Positions 24,901 to 39,500 of a stretch of DNA of 64,000 nt are shown here, one piece after another. Position 1 is the stretch's first letter, and each line of letters begins with the position of its first letter. Source of the DNA: Apricaphanius iberus (lineage: Eukaryota > Chordata > Actinopteri > Cyprinodontiformes > Aphaniidae). Under the pieces are notes generated by a model. The model was not told where the DNA came from. It saw only the letters and a list, made by a program, of their open reading frames with translations, and did not search any database. Made by a program: the position numbers and the translations under genes. The stretch is from the NCBI GenBank assembly GCA_028564705.1, contig JAPXFQ010002467.1:868001-932000 (forward strand), read 5' to 3'.

Positions 24901-27900
24901 GATTTTTTGTTTTGTTTGCTGCTCTCTCACTCCTAGTGGGATTGCCTGGATTGAGTTTCTGAACAGCACCGACAATCTAGCAGACGTTCTGAGCCACTTG
25001 AGAGAGGGAGACATGAGGGGTGCACAGCTGCTTTGGCTGAGATACGAGGTAACGCGAACGATTCAGAAAGGTTTTATGTAACAGCTCAGCTGATCGAGTC
25101 AATGAGAGGGACTTCATGAGACGTTTATGTGTAAATGATGTGATGGCTAGATTTAAGCTGTGTTCATTTGTGTAATTCTGTAGGGACAGATCGCTCTACA
25201 GTTTGATGAAATTAGTCTTGAAGCAGTTCTCAGTGCCATCCCAGAGGAGCTGCCATCCGAAGACATTTGTACCTGGTTTAGGACAGTTTTTGTCCCTTTT
25301 GTGAGGAGAGTCCTTCCAAGAGGACAGGTGGGACGTGTTCACTTTCATATAGAAATGTGCCTCCCTTTCTTTATGTAGTTAATTTAGGTTAAATAATCTT
25401 TCCTGTAGAGAGTCCTGGCTAAATGGCTTGAGCTCAAAGCAAGAAATCTGGAGTTGACTGAAAAGGTAAATTTTTTATTTTTTATTTAAAACATTTTGAG
25501 CTATGATAGCTGATAGCTGCTGTTACGCTTGCCTATGAAAATCACAGTAGTATGTGGAGCAATATTGCGGAAAGGGTTTACAAATTTCTCAATTTAGTGG
25601 GAAGAAACAAAACGTCACTTAGTTAATGCATTAATCGTGACGAGTTTCGTACTTCCTCAGGGTTCCTGGCCTCAGAACGGGCTGGATTTAGCCATTCTTG
25701 GGCTTCCCTCTTTATGGAGCTGGATGAAGTCCATTGTAAGAGATTTTTTTTTTATAGTAGTTTCTTCACAATGATCACAAAACGAATGGGATTTAAATGA
25801 GTATTTATTTCTTGTATCTCTGAAGGATGATGGTGATGGAGCAAATGAGTTGCAGAGCCTCAAATCCCTTGTGTCCAACCTCCGTCAGCTGCTGGACCTT
25901 CACCAGAAATACAACTGCAGACTGTCGCTCTCGGTCTTTGAGAAGGTTTGTTTGTTGTTGGAGATTTTCTCCCTCTTGGCTTATTATCATCATCATCATA
26001 TCTTTGATGGAGGTCACATATGATTAACTACTAGATCATCTTTGAATTTGATTGAAGTATTTTCAAGGTCTGGATAAATTTAGAAGAAGAAAAAACGTGG
26101 GTGGAAAAATATCTGTAGTTCAAAACTTTATTCCTCATCACATCTGTTTAATAGATGTTACTTATTTCCTTTCCTACGTCCTTGTCTTTCTGTCATTCCA
26201 TTCTTCTTCCCTCCCTTGTGCTTTGTCTTCTTTCCTTCCTTGTATCCGAGTTTCTTCATTTTTGTCTTTCTTTGAGTTTGTTCTTTCACCCTTTCTTTAA
26301 ATTCATGCATCCTGTTGGTTAGTTACACGTCTCGTGTATCCTGTGTCATTAAAGTCTACCCAATAGAAGAGTTTGACATATATTAGATTATTACAGTATT
26401 ATATAATTTAAATTTGATATAAAAGATTGAGAACTCTAGAAAGCTGTTATTTTTACATGACATGTTCAGGATCTGAATTTGCAGATTTAACATTGAAAAC
26501 AATTGTGAAGTGTAATTAAGAACATTTTTTAAATTTCTGAACATTTATTTTAGAGGATGATCAAAGTAAATTGCTTTCTTTCTTGTCTTTTGTAAATGCA
26601 TTAATGCTTGCTGCTACCTTTGTTGTTGCTATATACTCACTGTTATTTGTGTTTTTGTTTTTGCCGTAAAAAGGGAAGTAGGTTGAGCGTTGCGTTCTTC
26701 ATGCTGGACAAGGTTCCAGCTCCTGAGATTATTGCTGCCACAGTGGAAAACAGCGTTCGTCCTTACGCTGAAGAGCACGCGCTTCCTTTTGATGAGTTAC
26801 TGCTGCAGTACATCAAGGTAAAACTTGTTATAAACACATTTTAAATGTATATTCATATATGTAATGTACATATTAATTACCATACATATATGTATACGTA
26901 GGTAATTAAAAGTATATCCAAATAAATAAGCTAATTAAATGAACTATATATGGAAACAAATAAAATGTATATAGTTACATTTATGTTTAATACTTTTTAA
27001 GATTAAATTATTAAAAATCTAAATTATCTGGTCTCATTAGTTCATGATCTGTTCTTTGTCTGCTGCTTATATTAAAATGATGTGTTTACTAATTTGAAAA
27101 TGAAAAATGTCGTATAATATTTTGGTCTTCTTGGAACTCTTAATAAAATAAAATAACAAATTTTTTGTAACAAGTTTAGAAATATGAAGAAGAGTAAACA
27201 AGGTTTCTAAAAAATAATAGATTTTTTTTTTCTTTTACAATTTTCCAGGTCTGAATAATTAAAGAAAAAATATATTTGAAGATGCAAGTGTTTTATTAGT
27301 TCTTAATTCAATGTTCTAATTACCTGCTATTAGAGCTCAATAAATGCTCTGGTTTTATATTGACTTATATTATATTAGGTTTTATTGTTGAATTTTCCAG
27401 ATCATATTTTATCCATCTGTGTTTTGGCGTGTAGCGTACTGACTGAATACACACTCATGAAGTCGTTTTACTACCTGTTTGATGTCTATACAACTTTAAA
27501 TTCGGGTTCAACTGGACCTGTGGTTCTAGTCTGAATCAAGATGACAAACAAAGCACTAGAACTGCTATTTTCCGAAGTTTAAAAAACTAAATAAAGAAAA
27601 AAAAGGGGAAAAAATTTGCCTTTAAAGAATCAATGTCTCCATTAATTTCTGATAAAGTCAGAATTTATAGGTTTGGAAATAGTGCTGATCTAAGTTGGTC
27701 TGGATTCCACTAGAGCACTGGCCGTATACCACAGACCTATTCTTGGAAAACTCCACACAAAAACCCTTCATTAGTATTCCAGCAATTTCAAAGTAAATTT
27801 TTTGCATTCATTTTTCCAGAATTTCATAAAAGCAATAATTACAGAAAATCAAAATCCAGATTAGGATATTGAAACGTGTGGTTAATTACCTGCTGTTTTT

Positions 27901-30900
27901 CATTTAGGATCTGCTGGAGCGCTGCAGCTCTCAGACCACAACCCTTTTCACAGGATGGGAAGCCAAGTCAGTAGCTGTGCTCGGCTGCATGACTGACACT
28001 GATGTGAGTTAAATATATTACCCACAGCAGAAGATCCTAAACCCTTTCTAATTTCCTTAAATTTGAAGGGGGAAATCAATTCTTGCAGCTGTAAAACTAA
28101 ATGTAATAAGAAAGAAAGTCTGTGCTAAAGTGATAAAATCCCATGTCTCCTCCCCCCTGACCAGCTGAAGGTGGATGCTGTGCTAGAGATCATGCAGAAA
28201 GCTGTGGTTCCCTGGAGCAATGTGGTGGAGAACCTTGTGCAGCAGTACCTGGAGATGGATGGACCAAAGTATGTTTGTAAAACCCTCACCTATAAGCAGT
28301 TTTCCCTACAAAATCATCAATAAATTAACATTGAACCTTTTTATTTTTTTTCTCCAGACAGGAACTTCTGAAGGAGAGCTACCGCCTGATGGAGATTAGG
28401 AAGCTTCTCAGAGGCTACGGGATCCGCAATTTCAACCTCTCCAACGGCACTCAAGTCATGGTAATCTTAGATGAATTATTGTTGTGAGACATATGTCCTC
28501 TGCTGTGAACCTGCTGATAAACAACCGTGTGTTAACTTGTTTTCTACAGTCACTGATTCGATACATCCTGAAGCAGGACTTACCAATGTCTTTGGAGGAC
28601 TCCCTGGCGTTAGCAGAAGCGTACAAACTGCCGACAACGCAGATAAATTATCTGTATCTCACCCAGTTGATAGGCCAAGGCAAGGTGAGCTGAAACACAC
28701 CCAGCTGTTGAATCGCGATGTTTTTTTAACGTCTGTGTACATCTGTCAGTGGAGTTGGGATGAAGTCTCATATGCCGCCCTCAGACTGAGGAGGTCCTGA
28801 CGGTCCTGAAGAGGCTGTCGTCTGGGGAGGCGGAGTGTGTAATTGAGCGTCTCACATCATGGGCTCGGCTGCAGCTGGAGGACAAAGTTCACATATCTGA
28901 TGAGGTGAGGAGCGGTGTAAAGCATTTATTTTTGATTAACATTTTATATTAATATTTCATCTGCATTTATGATTGGCCTCACATTTGATTAGCCTTTTAA
29001 AATGATCCATAAACAGTACATTTACGCTCTCCTAATAAAATGTGAAAATTCTTAAGCAGTTTGCATATGGTGACTGTCTGCATTGAGGTAACCAGACTTT
29101 CTTTTTTCTGGTATTTCCCAGCACAAGAAGCAACAGATGGCTGTAGCTCAGGTGATGGTGGAAGCTCTAAAATACCTGCATTTAATTCTGAAGCGTAAGT
29201 GTTTTAGAAAATAGATGTAAAAATGAGAAGATTATAACAATGTTCAGTCTCTTTTGTCACTCTCTCAAGAAGTGAACCAGCGTTTGATTTTTACTATTTG
29301 TCTCTGTTTTTTTATTACATAAACTGAAGCGTTAAGATGTCATAGTTTTTCCACAGCCCTGTAGGTTTGGAGGCATGCATTTCGTGGTTACCTTTTTCTA
29401 GATATATTGGCTTCCAGCATTCTTTGAAGTCTTCAAAATCCACCCAAAAATGGCTTTAAATGCACGCCTAAACTATCCAGACTGATGCCATTTGTTTCCT
29501 TTTCTCTTTCACAGATGATGCTCTTAAAAGCATGGAGTGTGACTACAACCTCATCATGTTCAAGGCGATCGCCCACCTACAGGTGGCACTATTTTTACGT
29601 AACTATTTGAAGTATTTCTTACTCCATTTTCAACTCTTCACTTGTAATCTGCTGCCTTTCTAACTGCTCCCTCAGGAGGATTTCGATGTTTTCTTCACCC
29701 CCTCCAACTATGAAGATCCGAACATCAGAAAACAAATCCAGGAGCATCACATCACAGCGTATGAAAACACTCGAGCTCGCCGTTCATCTAAGGGGACGGC
29801 TTTGTCTGCTCCAGTTTTGGCCAATGATCCAGATGGGAAGACCAAGACCATCTCCACGGAAGCTGGTTTGCGCCGGCTCGGGAGGCAGCTGCAGCGCACC
29901 GAACAGGAGCTCTGGTCTGACCTGGGCCTGCGAGCTCTGAGAGTGGGGAAGGTGGAAAAGGCCCTCAAGATCCTCAGGTTGGCATGTCTGCCGGTTTTCC
30001 TGTGGATGTTTAAGCTCAAGGTTAAAACTGAGTCCGATACCAAGGAAGTTACAGCATTAAAAGTTTTTCTTTTTCCTGTTTGTCTCTTTAGTGAGCTTTA
30101 TGAGCACCACTACAACAGCAATACAGGAAAGGTTTTGTTCACCGCCGCCAAGACTTTGTGTCAGATGCTTCAGGCGGATGTTCCAATGGTGATTCCTGAA
30201 GGCATGGATTTACCTGCAGTCATCCACGATCTGGCCTGCCAAGCCATCACTCTGTGTAACTCTGGTAAAAATGACATAAAATTTGTTCCCACTCTCTCGC
30301 TGGCTTTAGGTGTGGCAAATATGAATGTTTATTCTCACTAGAGCTGGATTCTATGTAATGTTGTGCGTAACATTCTTTTTCTTTTTGTTCATTTCTTTCT
30401 GTTTGTTATGTAAACCACAGGGGAAACATAAAAAAAAATGGCATAGCAAAAATGTTCAAACAAAAAAATATATAATCAACCTTTTAATGATTTTAAAATG
30501 ATTATTTAAATGCATCTCAAATCATTTTGATTATTGCAGTTTCCTTTTGCTTGTATGTTTCAAATTCCCAGAAGATAATGAAACTATTCGTTCCAGATCT
30601 GCTTCTGGACTGCCTGGAGCTTTGCAAATGCACACGGATCGCCATGGATGTTTATCATCAGTGTCAATTATCGGACGACTATGGCTTCATAGCAAAGGTC
30701 AGTGTTGTTTCTGCGACAGCGGCTTGCAGAAGTATTCATACCCCTTGAACATTTTCACATCTTGCTGCATTACAACCAAAAACGTTGAAATATTTTATTG
30801 GGATTTTATGTGATCGACCAACACAAAGTAGGATGAATGTTAAATTTTTTAACTTTTTATTTTTATTTTTACAAGGAATAAAAGTCTGAATAGTGTGGCA

Positions 30901-33501
30901 TGCATTTGTATTTAGCCCAGCATTAGTCAAAAGATCCACCCTAGGGCTGGACGATTATTCGATTAAATATATATCGCTCGATAGACGTGTGGTGTGATAG
31001 AAAAAAAAAAAGGGGTCGATAAAAAAGTTAGATAGAAAAAAGTTTTCCCTCATTTTTTCATTATAACCTATCAGGCAGCTTAATAAAACAATCAATACTT
31101 ATTCCAAACCAATCATTAACAATGACCCACGCAGGTCTGTCAGCCACCCTCTCTCCTTTCAAACCACAAAAAGATTGAAATGATTTGAGCTGAAACAAAA
31201 CTTTTTAATAGTCCCTAAGCGAACCATCGCCGTAGCTTCACCACGGTCAGACGTCACAGCAAGGCAGCAGCGGAGGATGTTGTTCCGGATAAATGTTTCA
31301 GAGGCTCCAGTAAAGGTTACGTCCCGTTTTGAACCGATCCTCGACGCACTAAAACACTAACCGTAGCTATAATGAACGAAATATAAAACTACGATCAGCT
31401 GTTTCAAGCAGGACTTCGCTCTCCAGCTCACCACGAATCTCTTACAGAGAGACACAGGAAACTTATCCAGGTCGCGTCGCGTTGCTAACATCTGTGGCTG
31501 TTAAAATCTCCCCTCGGTTTTTCTCCCGGTCCTCAGAAGCCAAAAACGCTTTAAAAACACAACAGGGGTTGGATAGACATGCTGGCTTCAGCTCTCAGTG
31601 ACCGAGCTGCAGTGTTGAGGCCATCAACACTGGTGAGTAGCTAGTTACCTTTAGCCTGCAGCTGAAGAGCTGAAATTAATTTGAATAAGCTTTATTGACA
31701 ATGGTTTCAGCCATTAATATTATAAAGTGTCATAAAATGTTTAAAAGATTAAAAAGCATACAAATAAGCCTTTAATTTAAATGACTAACATGATTAAAAA
31801 ATACATAATATAATGGTTAATATTACTTTTCTTTGTATTTACTGATGTTACTCGGGTCTCTTGGTTTGTTTCTGTGTCTTACAAACTTATGATAAAAATA
31901 AGTATTTGAAAAGTTATTAAATTTAATTCTTAGTTAAAATTAGTTCATTGAAGAATAACAAAATGACTGGGGAGGCACTTAAAATATATTTTTTACATTA
32001 TGTGATTTCTTTTTATTTATTATCGATAATTGTCGATATCGAACAATATGACTTTTTTTTAACGATATGTTTTTTTTTCTATATCGTCCAACCCTAATCC
32101 ACCCATTGGGGCCTGTTTTCAGTGTAATATGCAGTGTTAGCTATTCGTTGCACTCAGAGTTTTGCATACTGACAAAAAGTTTCAGGTTAGATCACCCCTA
32201 CATGGCTTGAAGCAAACTACAAAGAAGACTTCTTGTGTCCTTTCAATATTGTCTTCTTTTTTTTTTTTCTTGCTTCTTCCATAACAGGCCAACTAATAGT
32301 TGTTCTGTCTCCCAGCTGAGCTGTGGATCACTAAAGCTCCTCCGGAGATACCACGGCCCTCTTGGCTGCTTCTCTTATTATTGCTCTCTTTGCCCAGCTT
32401 CTCAGTTTAGCTGGATGACGATGTCCTTTTTCACACATCCCCTCTGTGCACCAACTACTTCTTAAGGCAACCGGTTTCACTGGATTTTATTTTGGAGTGT
32501 CGGAGTTTAAGACATGCCTTTCAGATTTTTATACGTAAAACATAATTTCTCATTCCCTTTAACAAATATAGCTGACTTTGTGTTAATCTAACACATACAA
32601 TCCCAATGAAACACATTAAGGTTCGAGATTCTAACATGAGAAAATGTGAAAAAGTTCAAAGGGTATGACTACTTTTGGACACGACTATTCTAATGGTGTG
32701 TTCCCACCGCCCCAAATGTCAGCGTCAGGAGCGGCAAGATTACATTTAAAGTGTATGGTTGAGGTCCTTAGAGTCTCTGCGGCGCTTTGTGTGTGTTGGT
32801 CGCATCAATTTTTGAAGCTTGTTCTGCGTTCCAAGCTTCAAAAGCCAGCAATGCAGAAGTTTAGCTTGCCGAACTTTTGATTCTCCTGACGCTCTTGACG
32901 CACCGTGTAAACCAATCAGAGCGTCTCACTGTCAGAGCGTCTCACAGTGACGTCGCCCAATCATCGTTTAGCCAACCACGATCCGCTAGTGTTTAAAACA
33001 TCTGCCAGAGAAAGGCCCGCCCACGTGCTTTGCAAGCTTCAGCCTTTAACCTGTACAAGCTTCAAAATAGTCAGCGTTGTTTGGCGCTAACAAAGCGTGC
33101 AGTGTGAACGCACCATCAGACAGTTCAGTCCACTAAATTTGCCCCGCTATGTGCTCAATATGTTGCAGCAATTGTGGTTTATCACAAACAACAAGTAACG
33201 GGTTTGGGTTTCTCTACTTACGGGAATCCTAAGTCTCCTCCCCTTCCTGTCGACCCATGGTTCCCCTGGCTGAAAGAATAATGAATGGAAGTCAAGGAAG
33301 TGATGAAAGTTATTTTCTGGTCCGCTTTGTCTTACGCCCTGAATCACACGACGTACCTCGATTTAAATCATAACTAATGATGTGCATTTCAGCCGTGTTT
33401 GACAAGTTATTTGAGATTTATTTCAGTGTAAAATTTTGCAATTAAAATGCCTACAAATCAGAAGTCATATATATATATATATATATATGACTTCTGATTC
33501 T

Positions 33502-33552
<51 letters not shown>

Positions 33553-36500
33553 CACTAGCCTTGTAGAGCTTCTCCTGCATGCTAGTTCTCACTCAGCCGA
33601 CTAATTCTTTCTGTCCCTTTCCATATGGTCAGATTTTATGGAGTTTTTTTTCTTAAAGTTTAATGCACCTTCCTTTATCTTGGAGGACGAAAATCTGCCT
33701 TTTCTCTGCATGAAAATTTGTCTTTAAGGTTCACGGACATCATTTGTTAAATCCACGGAACGTTTCATAAAGAATCAGAAAAAAACTTTTGGCGCTTCAT
33801 TGACTCTAATTCCTTTGTTTTGACAGTACGGGACCTATGAACCAGAAGTAGAAGGGCGGACTTAGACTCACCATGGAAACAAATAAATAATCAGTGTTAA
33901 TTTCATTTTTTTCTCCTGTTGCAAAAATGTGTTTCATTCATTTAATTTATTCATTTTTTCTAATTGTGTGATGTTGCAGGACTCGAGTTTGGAGGCAGAA
34001 AAAGATTCCTATTCTCAGTGGAGCTTTCAGGATGTTTTTAATGAAGATTGCATCGTTTTGGATCCAGTGTTGGTTCTTCCTGTGCAGTATGAAATCACCA
34101 ACTGCCTGTTGCCTATTCCACAGGGTAAAAAAATAATACATATCACATGTATTTCTTCACATACACATCAATCTGATGTCAGTGGCTGAACTGTGCAACT
34201 GTGTTGTTGTTCTTGCAGAAAACAAACTGTTTCCGCTGGATTGTTCCTGCCTGTCCCATTGCTCATTTGAAGACGGTAGGTGTTTTTCTTGATGCATTTT
34301 TTTCTTACCTACTTGAATTGATGATGTTAACCTTGCGTTTACCTTTGCCTACATACAGGTTCGAACTACCTGCAGATCCTCCTCGGTCCCCTGACCAACA
34401 TGTTGCAGATGCTGCAGGAGTGCAGTCAGCTGGAGTTGGCTCTCAGAGTGCTGGTCAATTCCTACGGTAGCTGTCTGCAGCATGTCACCTCCAATGTTAT
34501 GGACTCAAAGTTAAGTTTTCAGGTATGACTGACATGTGATGTGTTTCTTGAATATTTGTCCTGGATGGATCCAATGTATGTAAATTGGTCATAAAATTTG
34601 TGTCACTGAATTCATATTGTCAGTACATAGTGAAAATCAAAGCAATGTAATAGACCCAGGAGTTCTTAACAAAAAAGAGAAAAATATTCCTTTATTTTTT
34701 CGTCCTACTAATCTCAACGAGTATCTGATTTAGTCATTTCTACATAAAATGTAAAATAATTTTATACAATATGCTATAGCTAGGACATCTCCCTCAAGCC
34801 ATTTTTAGCTATGTTTTTTTTCTTGCTGCTTTCCTCAATATTCCAAACAGGTGTTTATTTTTTTATATTTATGTTTGCCAAATTTGAAAAGAGTTTTCCC
34901 TAATTCAAAACTAAAGCCACATCTAATACGCCGAACAATTCTGAGTGGATGGCACGCAGTTTTATAACGAGGTTTGTTAATTTTGTTATACGTCACTGTA
35001 CATTCAATAGTGCTGCTATGCACCTAAACAACACAAAATATTCTACATTCAAACTTTGAAGCCTAAATACAGAATTAATTGGAAACGGTGGCAAGGTAAA
35101 TTAAAAGGCAAAACTAATTCTCTCAACCATAAGAACAGTTTTGTGGATTTTGCAAATATCATCATTAAGAATTCAGTATTATTATCATTATTATAGCATA
35201 GCTAAATCCTATTACTGTTTTCTTTCCCCCACTACAAAATATAACAAAATAATTGCCTATCCCTAAATTTATTGCATAAAGACCTGTTTTTATATACATT
35301 TCATATAACTTGAAGGGCATTTTATTTGAAGGCAGAACCTCATGTTTAGACTTAGTGTGTTATAATAGTTCATTCATTCACTGAACGGTAAAGGCTTAAG
35401 AGCAACTTTCGCGTTAGGTTGGAGCTTCTTAGTTTTGATAGGTACCTTAAATTGTCGTCTGCTTATAGTGAAATTGTAGATTCTTGTCCTTTTTAAGCAT
35501 TCTACAAATTATGCCATTCTCAGCTGTACGGTGCCCACAACCTTAAGAAGTACAACATTTGCCTGAATGACGTCAGAAAAGCAACAATATCCACGCTGAA
35601 AGCAGTGGCTGTTGGCCTTTTGAACAAGGTGAGTGTGCTCTGTTTATTTCCCTGAATGTGTAGAACTCGAAACATTAAAATGCTTTTTAGAGGGGTTTAT
35701 GTTTATTACATGCTTTTCTTCTTTGGGCTTCAGGTGTTCAACTGGAGAGTGGTTGATTGTGATTTGGCGATTGGTCTTTGTACACTCCTACCCAGAGCAG
35801 AAGTCTTTAAAACACTATGGAAAGTTATTGACAATACCTGGCAAAACTATGAGAAAATCCTGGTAGGCAATATTACAAAGGATGTTTTGTTAATATTTCG
35901 GTGTAATGACCCGTCTTTCTGTCATTCTGTCTCTACAAAAAATCTGTGTGTGTGTTTGTTTGTTGGTTATTCCAGGCGGTGGCGAGGATTGGGGCCAATC
36001 TCTGCACTTTATATAACGAACCGGAGGAGCAGCAGAAGTTTCTGTCTGTCATCACGGACGCAGAGTGGGGAGTCAAGCTTGGAAAATTAGAGGTAATGCT
36101 GTTCATGTTTGAGCTTCACTGTTGGTCGCGTTTCCAGCATGCAACAGAATAAAAAAAGTTTAAGAACCAGTCTAGACAGATCTGTTAATCTGAAATGCAG
36201 CCCGACATCAGTCAGTATATTGATTATACATACATCTGGACTGATTTTCATTGAAACTGGTCCCTCAATGTAATGCTGTTCATCTTTTGTTGCCTTGCTG
36301 TTTTTTGTATAGTATTATTTTACATGCCTTCTTTTCAGCTTACTACCGCATAGTGTGTTCTCCGTCCTGATTGATTGGAGGCAGATGTCAATCTCCTCCA
36401 TATCTTTCCTGGGCTTTCCACTGGACGTGTCAGCAGCATGTTACAGGAGCAGCACGTTTTACTCGCGTATTCTGCTGCTTGGCCCTTTCCAAGCGGGGCG

Positions 36501-39500
36501 TCAGCAGCACGTAGCAGCAGGGAAGCAGCTGTCACCAAGAGAGCCCAAAATCATCCGAGATCAGAAAAATCACGCTTGATTTAGTCAGTAAAGGCAACAA
36601 CAAGCAGGAAAAAGACTACAACATGGCTCCAAAAGGTCTGTGTTTTATGTTCTGTCCGTTTTACATTTGCCAATAAGTTTATGTTATGTCAGGGAATATA
36701 CAAAATACCTCGAAGTTAAAAAGAATAATGTTATTGGCGATCCGAGATAGTGTAGACCCTCCCGCGACCTACTGACTTCCCCTATCCAAAATTTTAAAAT
36801 GTAAATGTTTCACAGGCGTAGTGCATAGAAAATTGGACTGCAGCGTATATTTAGAAAAGTGCTGCGACATGACGCTCCTGTGACGCGGCAAACCCGTGCT
36901 GCTTTCGCCTCCTGTGGAAAGGATTATATTTATTACAGCGGTGGCTAACAGTATGACGTGCTGCTGCTGTAACATGCTGCTGACGCGTCCGGTGGAAAGG
37001 AGGGGTAAGTCTCCTGCACTTGCCAAATCTATCGTGTGGTTCTAAGAATCTTCTCGTCCAGAAGAATAAACAACTACCCATAATTGTGTTCCTCAATCAG
37101 AAAAATAAACTTTCACCAAGGCCTTTAGAAAAAGACTCACTTGAGCGGACGAAGAAAGCATATTAATACTGTAGTCTGATTAAAGACTTTTAATAAAAAT
37201 GAGAGAGATTCCTTTAAGTGTTTGGAGGTTTTAATAAAAGTTGAATCTATCATACAGAAGAACAGTACAGATCACAGTGAATGCTGCCTCGTCCCAGCTC
37301 AAATGAAAATGAGTATTTATTAAAATCAGCAACCTTGCATCAATCTTTTCTGAAGACAAAACTCTTTTCTCAGGGTGGGAATTTCTCAGGATGAAGGCAC
37401 CTGGCTCTTTAGCTAGGAATAAGTGAACCTTGGCAATGGCAATAGCTTGGGTTAAATCGTAACACAATAAGAGAAACTCTCAAAACTAAGTATATAAGAA
37501 GAAACCATAATCTCAGGCGGTATGGTTTTCTGTAACCTGGTTTCCCATATGAACTCAACACCTGCTTTCTGGCCCATCTACATCTCCTGTTTTTCACACC
37601 CTCCGCTCTCAGTGTTAATAATACTAACAGATGAATCATAATAATACATTTCTCCATCACAAATACTTTTATGTTTTAAAATCATACAGTAACATTTTCT
37701 CACATTTCTCACTAGTTTAAAGTGTGTGGCGAGGTGTTTTATAGCTTATAGTAATTGTACATTAAAGATTACTACTTTGTGGATTTTGCCTGTTGCTGGT
37801 TATTTTTAGAACATAACCCCTAAAATTGATGAGGGACCACTGTACAGTCAGTCCAGTCGTTTTTCCTCCCTTCTCCCCCTTCGCCCTCATTACACAGGTC
37901 TCATACTTTCTCATTATTCTCAAAACTGTATGATAAGAAAATGCAGACTGGAAACATCTGGATTCGGGAGTTTTTACAATCATTCCCAGAACCCATTCTT
38001 CGGCCAAATGTTTTTCTCAGAGAATGATTCCCGACCCGGTCAACTACTTTATTCTTGTCAATCTAATGGCACAACAGATCAAATTGACTGACGTAATGAA
38101 TCTTCTTTAACCTTTATTAAAATGTGGCTAAATGCAAACATGAATAAATTTGACTTGACCATACATTCAAGATATATATTGATTTAACCCTTTAAATACA
38201 CTGAAGGAAAAAACTAAATGAATAAATAAAAAAATAAATAAAGGACAGTTCTTTGTGTGGGTCTCGTTGAGGACTGTTTGGGTCCTGGAGGAGAACAGAT
38301 ATATATTTTTATTTTTGGAAAGCACTTTTGCTACTTCATCCTGTCGTTAGTAGTCTTGGACCTGGATGCTTAGAGGACAGTTCACTGCAGTGTCTTCCTT
38401 ATTGTCCTCATACGCCACACGTCTTCCTGTGTCTCAGATCTCCATCCAGCCGGTGTTTCGTCAGCGTCCGGAGGTGAAGAGCTGTCTGATCCCTGAAATG
38501 GTGAAGAACAGGATGATCACCCCTGATATTATCCTCCAGTATTGCAGGTCGGACACCTTCCTCCTCTCACAACAATTATAATAATAATAAAAGTAAATCT
38601 ATTTTTTTAACAGTGTTTGTGTCAGCTTTCTCTAAAAATGACCCCGTTGTCGCTGTGCAGTACTTTTGGCTTAGACCGTGACCATGTGATCAACCAGTAC
38701 ATCACCACTTTGCTGCTCCTCCAAGAGGACAATGACGACAGCTCGGGTATCAGGAGCTCAGGCCTGGATGAGGGGCAGCCTCTGTGCAATGAAGAGGCTT
38801 TGGAACGGGTCCTACAGATTATTCCCATGTTGAGCAGCCCCAGCGAGCTAACCAGCAGTCTCTGTACTGCTCTTTTTAAGGTAGTATTCCTGCACATAAT
38901 TGTGTTTTGAAGATTTATTTATACAAAAAATAAGTGTATTGGTGTATGATGTTATTAGATCATTCCTTTTTCTGTTTCATGATTACATTCTCAAAATATA
39001 TAGGATAAACAATTTGTCCAATGTTGTAGAAATTTGCAAATTAAATTCCATGTCAACTCAGCACTTCCTCTTCTATAAACCACATGTAGTTCTCACTGTG
39101 ACTGCTTCAGGGCAGGGAAATGGTTTTTAAAAGAATCCTTTGTATTAGAGGACCAGCATATATGGTATAGACCACCATGGATGTTTTCAAACCTGAAATA
39201 ATTTTATGTGAATTTGCAAAGCTCGCCCAACGCAAAACTCTCTCTCTCTGCGCTACGATCCACGACAAAAACTCTGAAGGAGACATTTATGGTGAAGTGA
39301 TGTTGAGACTCTAAGCGAACTGTGGGGGGGGACGGCTATGTGTGACTCACTCTACCTCAACCTCTGGAACTACTTTGTTTGCCGTCTTCTTCATAATCTT
39401 TGGATCACTGTCGTGTCATCCCTCCCCCTTTAGATTTTCTCTCTGTCAAAATCAACTTTATTAGCCAAGTTTCTGCTCAAAAAAAAGAATTAGACTTCAT

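Noticed and set aside
28471..28800. 109-codon frame overlapping kntc1 exons 27-28
   Set aside because: Out of frame with the true exons, which are well supported by human ROD.
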